Shown here piece by piece: positions 1 to 5,757 of a stretch of 6,154 bases of DNA (its first letter is position 1; each line of letters begins with the position of its first letter). This DNA is from Flavobacteriales bacterium. GTDB lineage: Bacteria > Bacteroidota > Bacteroidia > Flavobacteriales_D > Sanyastnellaceae. The stretch is from NCBI GenBank assembly GCA_947457285.1, contig CANGVZ010000138.1:1-6154 (forward strand), in the 5' to 3' direction. The position numbers and the translations under genes were made by a program. Under the pieces are notes generated by a model, which was given only the letters and a program-made list of their open reading frames with translations, did no database searches and had not been told where the DNA came from.

Positions 1-603
1 GTAAAGGATTTAGCGCGTCTGGACAAAGACGGGGCGCGTCTTGAAAAAGAAAAAATTTCACATGAGCAGTCCATTTCAAAACTGCAAAACCAACTATCCA
101 ACTCGAGGGCGGCGATTACGAATATTGAGACCAATAAAAAATCGTTGGAGCTAGAATTAGAGGATGAGAAAAAAGAATCGAATCAAATCAAAAAAGAGAT
201 AGAGCAATTGGAACAGGTCCTTCGAGCGAAGGAAAGCGAATATTCCGAACGCTTTCCTGGATCTGTCATTACAGATAAAAAGGCAGAGCGAGCCAGAGAT
301 GATCTGGAAGATCGAAGAGAAAAAATCATCAAGCAGCAGGAAAAATTAGAAAAGAAAAATGAAAAAGTAACTGCTGTTGAAAATCGTATTTTACAAAATG
401 AACGCAAGCTACACGAAGCTCAAACCAATGTTGAAAAACAAGAAGCCGAGATAACGCGCCATAAGACCGAGCTCGACAGTCTTTTCGAAAAACAGAAAAA
501 TAACAAGTCAGCCAACCTTGAGGAAACGCAGCAAGTAGAATCTGCGAAGGCTGATCTAGACAAATTAAAATCCGCAAAAGGAGGCCTAATCACGTTAAAT
601 TAA
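1..603 (+). CDS. Coiled-coil protein, 3' part only (5' end outside window)
   Basis: The reading frame is open from base 1, so the first 200 visible residues are the C-terminal part of a longer protein; its start, and any signal peptide, lie to the left. The TTG at 145 is an internal Leu codon, not a likely start. The visible part is almost wholly charged helix rich in Lys, Glu and Gln with heptad-like Leu/Ile spacing, and has no membrane segment. Two coiled-coil stretches (about 1-82 and 93-192) are separated by a break around residues 84-92 with Phe-Pro-Gly. The protein ends in a short uncharged tail (GGLITLN). I do not recognise a family. The stop lies 6 nt before the FIST gene and in the same frame, so it is probably co-transcribed with the FIST-kinase pair. 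A scaffold or adaptor role is possible but unproven; it could equally be an unrelated structural or periplasmic protein. Confidence 0.8.
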   Translation, partial: VKDLARLDKDGARLEKEKISHEQSISKLQNQLSNSRAAITNIETNKKSLELELEDEKKESNQIKKEIEQLEQVLRAKESEYSERFPGSVITDKKAERARDDLEDRREKIIKQQEKLEKKNEKVTAVENRILQNERKLHEAQTNVEKQEAEITRHKTELDSLFEKQKNNKSANLEETQQVESAKADLDKLKSAKGGLITLN

Positions 604-609
604 TCTCCC

Positions 610-1728
610 ATGAAATCCTCTCTCATTATCCATCAAAACGGTCAGTGGACAGAACCACAAACATCACTACCGAATGCAAATCTCGTTATCGCAACGGGAG
701 GAATCGACATCATTGGAAATGATTTCGTTTATAAAGAGCTCCGCCAGAAATATCCAGACGCAGCCATTGTCTCCTTGAGTACCGCTGGAGAAATCGCAGG
801 TACCAAGGTTTACGACAATAGTGTTGTAGCCACTGCTCTTCATTTTGAAAAAACCCGTTTAAAAACGTGCGCGCTTGTGCTCTCCGACTTTACGAACAGT
901 TTTGAATGTGGCGTGCAACTTTATGAAGAGTTGAAGGGAGAAGATTTGGTGCACGTACTTGTTATCAGCGAAGGCATCACAGCAAATGGTGATGAGTTGG
1001 TAAAAGGCATTAACCAAAATCTAGCACCAGGTGTCATTGTTACGGGTGGCCTCGCAGCTGATGCGGGTCGATTTCAAAAAACCCTTGTTGGGCTCAATAG
1101 CAGCGCAACATCGGGTAATGTTATCGGCATTGGTTTTTATGGGAATAGTCTTCGAATTTCCCATGGCTCGCAAGGAGGTTGGGATGCATTTGGACCTGTG
1201 CGTGTGGTGACTGAATCAAAAAGTAATGTGCTTTATTCTTTGGATAACATCCCTGCCCTCGAACTTTATAAAAATTTCTTAGGAGATAAAGCGAAGGACT
1301 TACCTGGCGCGGCTTTGTTATTCCCTTTGTGTATCAAGCTTGAGAACGGAGACTTATTGGTAAGAACAATTTTAAGCATTGACGAAAAAACGGGTACCAT
1401 GACGTTTGCCGGGGATTTACCTCAAGGCGCGAAAGTCCAGTTTATGATGGCCAATTTCGACAGGCTGATTGATGGAGCAATGAACGCCGCCTCTCAAAGC
1501 AAAACGCTCAAAGAGCCCAAATGGGTTTTTATGGTTTCTTGTGTTGGTCGCAAACTAGTGTTGGGGCAGCGTATTGATGAAGAATTGGAAAGTGTTTATG
1601 ACGAACTCGGGCCACAAGCTGTCTACAGCGGATTCTATTCGAATGGTGAAATTTCACCCATTCTTACTACCACGAAGTGTTCTTTACACAATCAAACCAT
1701 GACCATTACCACATATACCGAAGTATAG
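610..1728 (+). CDS. FIST N/C domain sensory protein
   Basis: A 372-residue protein with the full FIST architecture: FIST_N over about residues 20-220 and FIST_C over about 225-370. Visible hallmarks are STAGEI (57-62), GGLAADAGRF (146-155), GGWDAFGP (189-196), a Leu-Asp-(x)2-Pro-Ala-Leu-(x)2-Tyr stretch (211-219), SCVGRKLVLGQR (310-321), GFYSNGE (341-347) and the terminal HNQTMTIT (360-367). Cys311 and Cys357 sit inside conserved C-terminal motifs. No signal peptide or membrane segment is seen, so it should be cytoplasmic. FIST domains are proposed, from genome context, to sense small ligands such as amino acids and to work with signal-transduction partners; the ligand here is unknown. The start at ATG 610 is forced on the upstream side by an in-frame TAA at 601-603. 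The only Shine-Dalgarno-like sequence (576-584) lies 25 nt away, too far to act. The kinase gene begins 2 nt after the stop, so this is probably its dedicated sensor. Confidence 0.93.
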   Translation: MKSSLIIHQNGQWTEPQTSLPNANLVIATGGIDIIGNDFVYKELRQKYPDAAIVSLSTAGEIAGTKVYDNSVVATALHFEKTRLKTCALVLSDFTNSFECGVQLYEELKGEDLVHVLVISEGITANGDELVKGINQNLAPGVIVTGGLAADAGRFQKTLVGLNSSATSGNVIGIGFYGNSLRISHGSQGGWDAFGPVRVVTESKSNVLYSLDNIPALELYKNFLGDKAKDLPGAALLFPLCIKLENGDLLVRTILSIDEKTGTMTFAGDLPQGAKVQFMMANFDRLIDGAMNAASQSKTLKEPKWVFMVSCVGRKLVLGQRIDEELESVYDELGPQAVYSGFYSNGEISPILTTTKCSLHNQTMTITTYTEV

Positions 1729-1730
1729 AT

Positions 1731-3236
1731 ATGTCGTCTAATCCTGAGTTTCATCGTCTCTTCCAACGTCAATTAAAGAAATACCAAATCGATCCCGAGC
1801 AGCTCGCTCCAAACGTGAAGGAATTTCTATCTTCACTCAACGCGAGTTATTTGCACATGGAAGAAAATCGTCTTCTCGTAGAACGTGCCATACGCCTGAG
1901 CAGCGAAGAGTTAGAAGAAAAAAATAAGCGTCTTCATGAGGAGTCCCAAAAGCAGCAAGTGCTAATCGAATCATTAAAAACATCTTTTAAAAGTCTCAGC
2001 CCTGGAGGAGAAGAAATCAATGATGATAATTTGATTCACATCGCAGAGCAGATTAAAATCGCAATTAAAGAAAGAAAAAAGCTTGAAAAGGATCTCGTGA
2101 AAGCTCGAGAAGTAGCGGAAGCTTCATTGGAAACAAGAAAAATCTTTTTAGCAAATGTGTCTCATGAAGTCCGCACTCCTCTCAATGCGATCATTGGAAT
2201 GTCTGGTGTGTTAGCTGATAGTAATTTGAATGAAGAACAGCGCGAGTATTTAGAAGCCATTCGCGCCTCAAGCGAGGGCTTGTTGGTGATTATTAATGAT
2301 ATCCTCGACCTCACTAAAATGGAAAGCGGCAAGCTCCAGCTTGAACGAATTCCATTTAGCATTGACCATGCCCTCAAGCCCGTGATGCGCGGCTTTGGAG
2401 TGAAGGCGCAACAAAAAGAAATTCAATTAACTATCGAACGCGATGTGACCATTCCTGATTATCTAAAGGGAGACCCTACTCGATTGGTGCAAGTCTTGTC
2501 TAATTTGATTTCAAACTCAATTAAATTTACGAATAAAGGTTCTGTTAAGTTGATTATTCGAAATAAGGGAAATGATAGAGATGATTATCTGATACAATTC
2601 ACTGTTGTGGATACAGGCGTTGGGATTGATGAGAGCAAGATAAAAGCAATTTTCGACGAGTTTACTCAGGAAGACGCCTCCATCTCTCGCAGATATGGCG
2701 GCACAGGATTAGGCCTTCCTATTGCTAAAAATCTTGTTGAGATCATGGGTGGGACGCTCGATGTAGAATCAATAAAAGATAAAGGCTCTGCATTTTCTTT
2801 CACCATTCCGCTTGGCAAAACAGAAAAACCAACCGTGACTGACGTTGGAGTCGGGGTAGAAAAAGATTTATCGGGCAAAAAAATCTTATTAATTGAAGAC
2901 AATGAAATCAATCGTTTTTTGGCGTCCACGTTGCTCAAAAAATGGAATGCCTCACTATCTATGGCCATCAATGGTATCGACGCCATACCTTATTTGCAGC
3001 AAGAGGCGTACGACGTCATTTTAATGGACTTACAAATGCCAGAAGAAGACGGTTTTCAATCAACTCATCGAATTAGGGAAATTCTCAAACTAAAGACACC
3101 TATTATCGCCCTAACGGCTAATGCCTTAGAAAGTGAGCGCCAAGCATGTCTGCGAGCGGGAATGAACGATTATTTGTCAAAGCCTTACGCTCCAGATGAT
3201 TTATATTCCAAAATTTTAAAACACCTCGTGCATTAA
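1731..3236 (+). CDS. Soluble hybrid histidine kinase (HisKA-HATPase-REC)
   Basis: A 501-residue hybrid kinase from ATG 1731. The frame extends up to a GTG at 1677, but that start would overlap the FIST coding end by 52 nt, and the sequence from Met1731 on looks like the true N-terminus. Order: an N-terminal helical module (about 1-60, with RQLKKYQ, Pro-rich turn and LLVERAI); coiled coil to about 140; HisKA with phospho-acceptor His145 in SHEVRTPLN; HATPase_c with N-box Asn262, G1 box DTGVGI from Asp294, F-box IFDEF and G2 box GGTGLGL from Gly323; then a receiver (about 384-499) with acidic pair Glu389/Asp390, phospho-acceptor Asp433, Thr462 and Lys484. All catalytic residues are present, so kinase and receiver should both be active. 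There is no transmembrane segment and no PAS, GAF or other sensory domain. The N-terminal module resembles one I associate with kinases and GGDEF proteins encoded beside FIST genes. Signal is probably supplied by the adjacent FIST protein. No phosphorelay partner is visible here. Confidence 0.94.
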   Translation: MSSNPEFHRLFQRQLKKYQIDPEQLAPNVKEFLSSLNASYLHMEENRLLVERAIRLSSEELEEKNKRLHEESQKQQVLIESLKTSFKSLSPGGEEINDDNLIHIAEQIKIAIKERKKLEKDLVKAREVAEASLETRKIFLANVSHEVRTPLNAIIGMSGVLADSNLNEEQREYLEAIRASSEGLLVIINDILDLTKMESGKLQLERIPFSIDHALKPVMRGFGVKAQQKEIQLTIERDVTIPDYLKGDPTRLVQVLSNLISNSIKFTNKGSVKLIIRNKGNDRDDYLIQFTVVDTGVGIDESKIKAIFDEFTQEDASISRRYGGTGLGLPIAKNLVEIMGGTLDVESIKDKGSAFSFTIPLGKTEKPTVTDVGVGVEKDLSGKKILLIEDNEINRFLASTLLKKWNASLSMAINGIDAIPYLQQEAYDVILMDLQMPEEDGFQSTHRIREILKLKTPIIALTANALESERQACLRAGMNDYLSKPYAPDDLYSKILKHLVH

Positions 3237-4039
3237 ATACCTGCGCTGCAAAGCACAGCAATGCCCTTTTCATTCACCAAAAGACGTTCTTTGTCTGCAT
3301 TTGCAAAATAAGAATGTTCCGTTGAAGCATGCGGCATAATTGCAATCAGATCAATGCCGTTATTCTCGGCATACATGAGGGTTTGCTTTGCAAAACCAAA
3401 AGAGTAAACCGAAACATCTTCGGCCACTTCACGATAGCGAATATCGCTTCCCTTGAGAAGGCGAATAGTATTTTCTTTATTAATAATTAATTCCTCCGCG
3501 GGTTCTTCTCCAGGGCGATTGATGGTATAAAGCAGCACTTCTGCGCCAGAAGCCTGTGCAATCAATTTTACTGCTTCAGCCAACCCTTCATAATCCTCAT
3601 GTGAGCCGACAGGGAGAAGTATTTTCTTGAACTGATCTACTGCCTCTGAGGTCTTTTGTACCACAATTGAAGCACATGGATTTTCTTTCAATAACTTTAA
3701 AATATCTGCCCCCAAAAGATTTTGACGAATCCCGCGCGGGCCGTGTGTTCCTATAACCATTAAATCATAAAAGCCACGACCAGCAATCTCATTTATAGTT
3801 TCGAGTACGCTACCTTTTTCCACCACCACACCAGAACTGACCCTTTGAGCCACAAGAGGTTTAGCAACCAAAGCGAGCTTCTCCTCCGCTTCTTTTTGTT
3901 CTTTCTCGCTATCAATTACATGAAGCAAATCAACATGAATCGGGAACTCCTCTTTGAGCATAACAGCTTGTTTTAAGGCCATATCAGCAGCTTCCGAAAA
4001 ATCAAAAGGAACAAGAATTTTAAAGTGGTCGAATCGCAT
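3233..4039 (-). CDS. Tandem universal stress protein (UspA family)
   Basis: A 268-residue cytoplasmic protein of two Usp folds. Domain 1 (about 3-128) begins with FKILVPFDFSE, with Asp13 at the usual nucleotide-contact position, and has the ATP-binding pattern G-2x-G-9x-G at Gly97, Gly100 and Gly110. The residue after the last Gly is Ala111 rather than the usual Ser/Thr. Domain 2 (about 137-266) starts with FKKILLPVGS and ends with a beta strand (IAVLCS), but has lost the glycine motif (it reads IMPHASTEHSY), so it is probably a degenerate partner that does not bind ATP. Tandem Usp proteins of about this length are common in Bacteroidota; their exact functions are mostly unknown, with roles in stress tolerance assumed. 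The start at the ATG ending at 4039 lies 19 nt below a TAnnTTTG-type promoter. The stop shares TTAA with the stop of the convergent kinase gene. Confidence 0.92.
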   Translation of the reverse strand: MRFDHFKILVPFDFSEAADMALKQAVMLKEEFPIHVDLLHVIDSEKEQKEAEEKLALVAKPLVAQRVSSGVVVEKGSVLETINEIAGRGFYDLMVIGTHGPRGIRQNLLGADILKLLKENPCASIVVQKTSEAVDQFKKILLPVGSHEDYEGLAEAVKLIAQASGAEVLLYTINRPGEEPAEELIINKENTIRLLKGSDIRYREVAEDVSVYSFGFAKQTLMYAENNGIDLIAIMPHASTEHSYFANADKERLLVNEKGIAVLCSAGI

Positions 4040-4058
4040 AACTTTAATGTTTAGGCCT

Positions 4059-4066
4059 CAAATATA
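4059..4066 (-). promoter_or_regulatory. Candidate Bacteroidota-type promoter of the Usp gene
   Basis: On the minus strand this reads TATATTTG, a full match to the Bacteroidota -7 consensus TAnnTTTG. It ends 19 nt before the Usp start codon, implying a short leader. A TTG that could act as the -33 element lies 23 nt upstream (plus-strand 4090-4092), slightly long compared with the usual spacing. That TTG falls inside the first copy of a 12-bp direct repeat. No transcription start data support this; it rests on motif and position. Confidence 0.5.
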
Positions 4067-4082
4067 GGGAAGAGGGGAAATT

Positions 4083-4111
4083 TTGGGAACAAGGGAGAAT
4101 TGGGAACAAGG
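4083..4111. repeat. 12-bp direct repeat, period 17
   Basis: TTGGGAACAAGG occurs exactly at 4083-4094 and again at 4100-4111, so the copies are 17 bp apart. Part of the motif (GGAACA) recurs at 4110-4115. The repeat covers the upstream half of the candidate Usp promoter. It could be a paired binding site for a regulator or a remnant of a genome-wide intergenic repeat; the sequence alone does not decide. Confidence 0.75.
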
Positions 4112-4127
4112 AACATATAACTAGACA

Positions 4128-4148
4128 TTCTGAATTCTGACTTCTGAA
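4128..4148. repeat. Three tandem heptamers (TTCTGAA/C)
   Basis: Three contiguous 7-bp units read TTCTGAA, TTCTGAC and TTCTGAA, differing only in the last base of the middle unit. They lie in the usp-gdhA intergenic region, 17 bp after the 12-bp direct repeat. They resemble the short tandemly repeated heptamers known from cyanobacterial intergenic DNA, from memory. No gene function is implied. Confidence 0.75.
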
Positions 4149-4198
4149 TATTTAATTTAAAGCAACAATTAACTGGATATCAATTTGAATTTCAGACA

Positions 4199-4218
4199 AA
4201 TGCAAAAATTCTTGCATT
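4199..4218. promoter_or_regulatory. Candidate operator: 7-bp inverted repeat
   Basis: AATGCAA (4199-4205) and its exact reverse complement TTGCATT (4212-4218) are separated by 6 bp, giving a 20-bp dyad of the size bound by a dimeric helix-turn-helix regulator. It lies about 130 bp before the gdhA start. The spacing suits an operator better than a terminator, as no T-tract follows. A regulator for it is not visible in the window. Confidence 0.35.
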
Positions 4219-4261
4219 ATTGAAAATCCAACTGTTAATGATTTCACATAAGACAACATAT

Positions 4262-4290
4262 GGGTATCATTATTTTTCTTAATGTTGCCC
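4262..4290 (+). other. Possible RNA hairpin in the gdhA leader
   Basis: GGGTATCATTA (4262-4272) can pair with TAATGTTGCCC (4280-4290) around a 7-nt pyrimidine loop. In RNA this gives ten pairs, one of them a G-U wobble, with a single U-U mismatch. It lies 58 nt before the gdhA start and has no T-tract after it, so it is not a standard terminator. Whether it is transcribed depends on the unmapped gdhA promoter. Confidence 0.3.
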
Positions 4291-4348
4291 ACTATTTCGG
4301 TCAAAACCACCCGGAATATTTTGAAATACAAACCACAAATTTTTCTTT

Positions 4349-5626
4349 ATGGCAAATAAAGAGGGCCGTCCGATGTCTATGTACGAAAACGTGCAGCATC
4401 AATTCACGAAGGCGGCAGACCTAATGAAACTGGATGAAGGAGTTAGAAAAATTCTTTCAATCACAAACAATGAAATTCTTGTGAACTTTCCTGTGAAAAT
4501 GGACGATGGAAGAATCGAAGTTTTCACTGGTTATCGTGTGCAGCACAACAACGCACTCGGTCCTTACAAAGGCGGTCTTCGCTATCACCCAACAGTGGAT
4601 ATCGATGCTGCAAGAGCGCTTGCAACATGGATGACTTGGAAAACATCTCTTGCTGGCCTTCCATACGGTGGCGGTAAAGGTGGTATCCAAATCGACCCGA
4701 AGAAGTATTCACAAACAGAATTAGAGCGCATCACGCGTCGTTTCACTTTTGCACTCGGCGACAATATCGGTCCTGAACTCGATATACCAGCGCCAGACGT
4801 AAACACCAACGCACAAATGATGGCGTGGATTGCAGATACATACATGCAGACCAAGCCAACAGCGGAGCGTTCGATGTACAAGCACGTTGTTACTGGTAAA
4901 CCAGTTGGTTCGGGCGGTCTCGAAGGTCGTGATAGAGCTACTGGCTTTGGCGTCGTTGCCACCATCCGTCAATGGGCTAAACTCCGCAACAAAAACCTAA
5001 AGGGTATGAAATATATCGTTCAAGGTTTTGGTAATGTTGGATACTGGGCAGCGCATTTCATGGCGAAAGAAGGTGCTATTCTCATTGCAGTTCAGGATGC
5101 CAGCGGTACTATTTACAATGCAAATGGTATCGATCCTGAGAAACTCAACGAACATGCAACACCGAACCTCACGGGTGTTAAAGATTTCCCAGGCACCGAA
5201 GCTATCGATCCAAAGACCTTTTTCGGCTTGCAATGTGACATCGTGATTCCTGCTGCACTCGGCAATCAAATCACTGGTGAAAACGCAGGGGAAATCAAAG
5301 CTTCTTTGATTGCAGAAGGAGCCAATGGTCCAGTAGACGTGACTGGTGACGCAGTATTAAATGAAAAAGGAATTGATATCATCCCAGATATTCTGTGCAA
5401 TAGCGGTGGTGTGATTGGTAGCTATTTTGAGTGGCTTCAAAACCGCCAAGGTGAGCTTTGGGAAATGGACGATGTAATCAACAAGCTCGAAGCGAAGTTG
5501 GTAAAATCATTCAACCAAGTGGTAGCCTGCGCAGATAAATATAAAACAGACTGGCGCACGGCAGCGTATATCGAGGCTATCAGTAGAATCGATGTCGCTT
5601 ACAAGCAACGCGGTATCTTCCCATAA
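4349..5626 (+). CDS. gdhA: Glutamate dehydrogenase (Glu/Leu/Phe/Val dehydrogenase family)
   Basis: A 425-residue enzyme of usual length for the hexameric small GDH class, which interconverts glutamate with 2-oxoglutarate and ammonia using NAD(P)(H) in the cytoplasm. The N-terminal substrate domain carries Lys74 in GPYKGGLR, Lys98, catalytic Lys110 in LPYGGGKGGIQIDP (fits the family active-site signature) and catalytic Asp150 in PAPDVNT. The spacing of these four matches Lys89, Lys113, Lys125 and Asp165 of Clostridium symbiosum GDH exactly. Lys74 and Ser358 (in GSYFEW) are the residues that select glutamate over leucine, so GDH is favoured over leucine dehydrogenase. The Rossmann domain has GFGNVG at 226-231. 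Asp250 at the end of the second strand hints at NAD(H), but this is not decisive. ATG 4349 is used; Met9 and Met11 are alternative starts, as similarity to relatives becomes strong only near Met11. The gene stands alone, with its own terminator. Confidence 0.96.
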   Translation: MANKEGRPMSMYENVQHQFTKAADLMKLDEGVRKILSITNNEILVNFPVKMDDGRIEVFTGYRVQHNNALGPYKGGLRYHPTVDIDAARALATWMTWKTSLAGLPYGGGKGGIQIDPKKYSQTELERITRRFTFALGDNIGPELDIPAPDVNTNAQMMAWIADTYMQTKPTAERSMYKHVVTGKPVGSGGLEGRDRATGFGVVATIRQWAKLRNKNLKGMKYIVQGFGNVGYWAAHFMAKEGAILIAVQDASGTIYNANGIDPEKLNEHATPNLTGVKDFPGTEAIDPKTFFGLQCDIVIPAALGNQITGENAGEIKASLIAEGANGPVDVTGDAVLNEKGIDIIPDILCNSGGVIGSYFEWLQNRQGELWEMDDVINKLEAKLVKSFNQVVACADKYKTDWRTAAYIEAISRIDVAYKQRGIFP

Positions 5627-5645
5627 GGAATTATTCATAGCATTT

Positions 5646-5688
5646 AAAAAGCCTTTCCGAATTCCTCGCACTTCGGAAAGGCTTTTTT
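5646..5688 (+). terminator. Intrinsic terminator after gdhA
   Basis: A perfect 16-bp stem pairs 5646-5661 with 5672-5687 around a 10-nt loop, with GCCTTTCCGAA as its GC-bearing part, followed by a six-T run at 5683-5688. It begins 20 nt after the gdhA stop. The five A's before the stem make it able to act on the minus strand as well. Confidence 0.92.
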
Positions 5689-5720
5689 CTGTTATGATAA
5701 TTATCATTTTTCAGAAAAAA
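5683..5720. promoter_or_regulatory. AT-rich nested inverted repeat with perfect 14-bp palindrome
   Basis: The core ATGATAATTATCAT (5694-5707) is a perfect palindrome. Outside it, TTTTTTCTG (5683-5691) and CAGAAAAAA (5712-5720) are exact reverse complements, offset by 2 and 4 T's, so the whole stretch is a 38-bp imperfect palindrome. Its left arm is the T-tract of the gdhA terminator. It lies 37 nt before the next gene and could be that gene's operator. The GATAAT/ATTATC half-sites recall a Fur box, but they overlap and do not have the standard spacing. Confidence 0.45.
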
Positions 5721-5757
5721 TAAATCTCCTACTTTTCAATTCTAAACCTTTTTGAAC

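Larger units (their letters stand above)
4040..4348. other. Divergent intergenic region between usp and gdhA
   Basis: This 309-bp A/T-rich stretch separates the divergent Usp and glutamate dehydrogenase genes and must hold both promoters. The usp side has a good -7 element, the 12-bp direct repeats and the heptamers. The gdhA side has a 20-bp dyad, a possible hairpin, and only weak -7 candidates: TATTTTG at 4317-4323 (one base short of TAnnTTTG) and TCAATTTG at 4180-4187 (one mismatch). I see no convincing small gene, tRNA or terminator in it. Confidence 0.7.

Noticed and set aside
183..577. Minus-strand open frames within the coiled-coil gene
   Set aside because: They are complements of a Lys/Glu-rich frame, giving Ser/Phe-rich translations with no family features.
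576..584. AAAAGGAGG as a ribosome binding site for the FIST gene
   Set aside because: It is 25 nt from ATG 610, too far to place the start, and no in-frame start lies closer because TAA is at 601-603. It encodes Ala-Lys-Gly-Gly of the coiled-coil protein, and Bacteroidota rarely rely on such sites.
145..603. A separate short gene starting at TTG 145
   Set aside because: The frame is open to base 1 with the same coiled-coil composition, so this is the inside of a longer gene.
1677..1730. GTG 1677 as the start of the kinase
   Set aside because: It would add 18 residues read from the conserved FIST C-terminus in another frame. ATG 1731, 2 nt after the FIST stop, is the natural start.
3238..3265. 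Terminator hairpin just past the kinase stop
   Set aside because: The GC-rich arms pair only with two central mismatches, no T-tract follows on either strand, and the sequence codes for the Usp C-terminus.
4457..5269. Several minus-strand and alternate plus-strand frames inside gdhA
   Set aside because: The gdhA frame is unambiguous and carries all active-site motifs; the overlaps give Cys/Ser-rich unrelated sequence.
4349..5626. Leucine or phenylalanine dehydrogenase
   Set aside because: Lys74 and Ser358, which contact the glutamate side chain in GDH, are both present; leucine dehydrogenases have hydrophobic residues there.
5507..5707. Minus-strand 66-codon frame across the gdhA end and terminator
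   Set aside because: It runs through the intrinsic terminator stem and has no protein features.
5694..5707. A definite Fur box
   Set aside because: The GATAAT and ATTATC half-sites overlap by two bases rather than having the 7-1-7 or hexamer-array spacing, so only a loose resemblance can be claimed.
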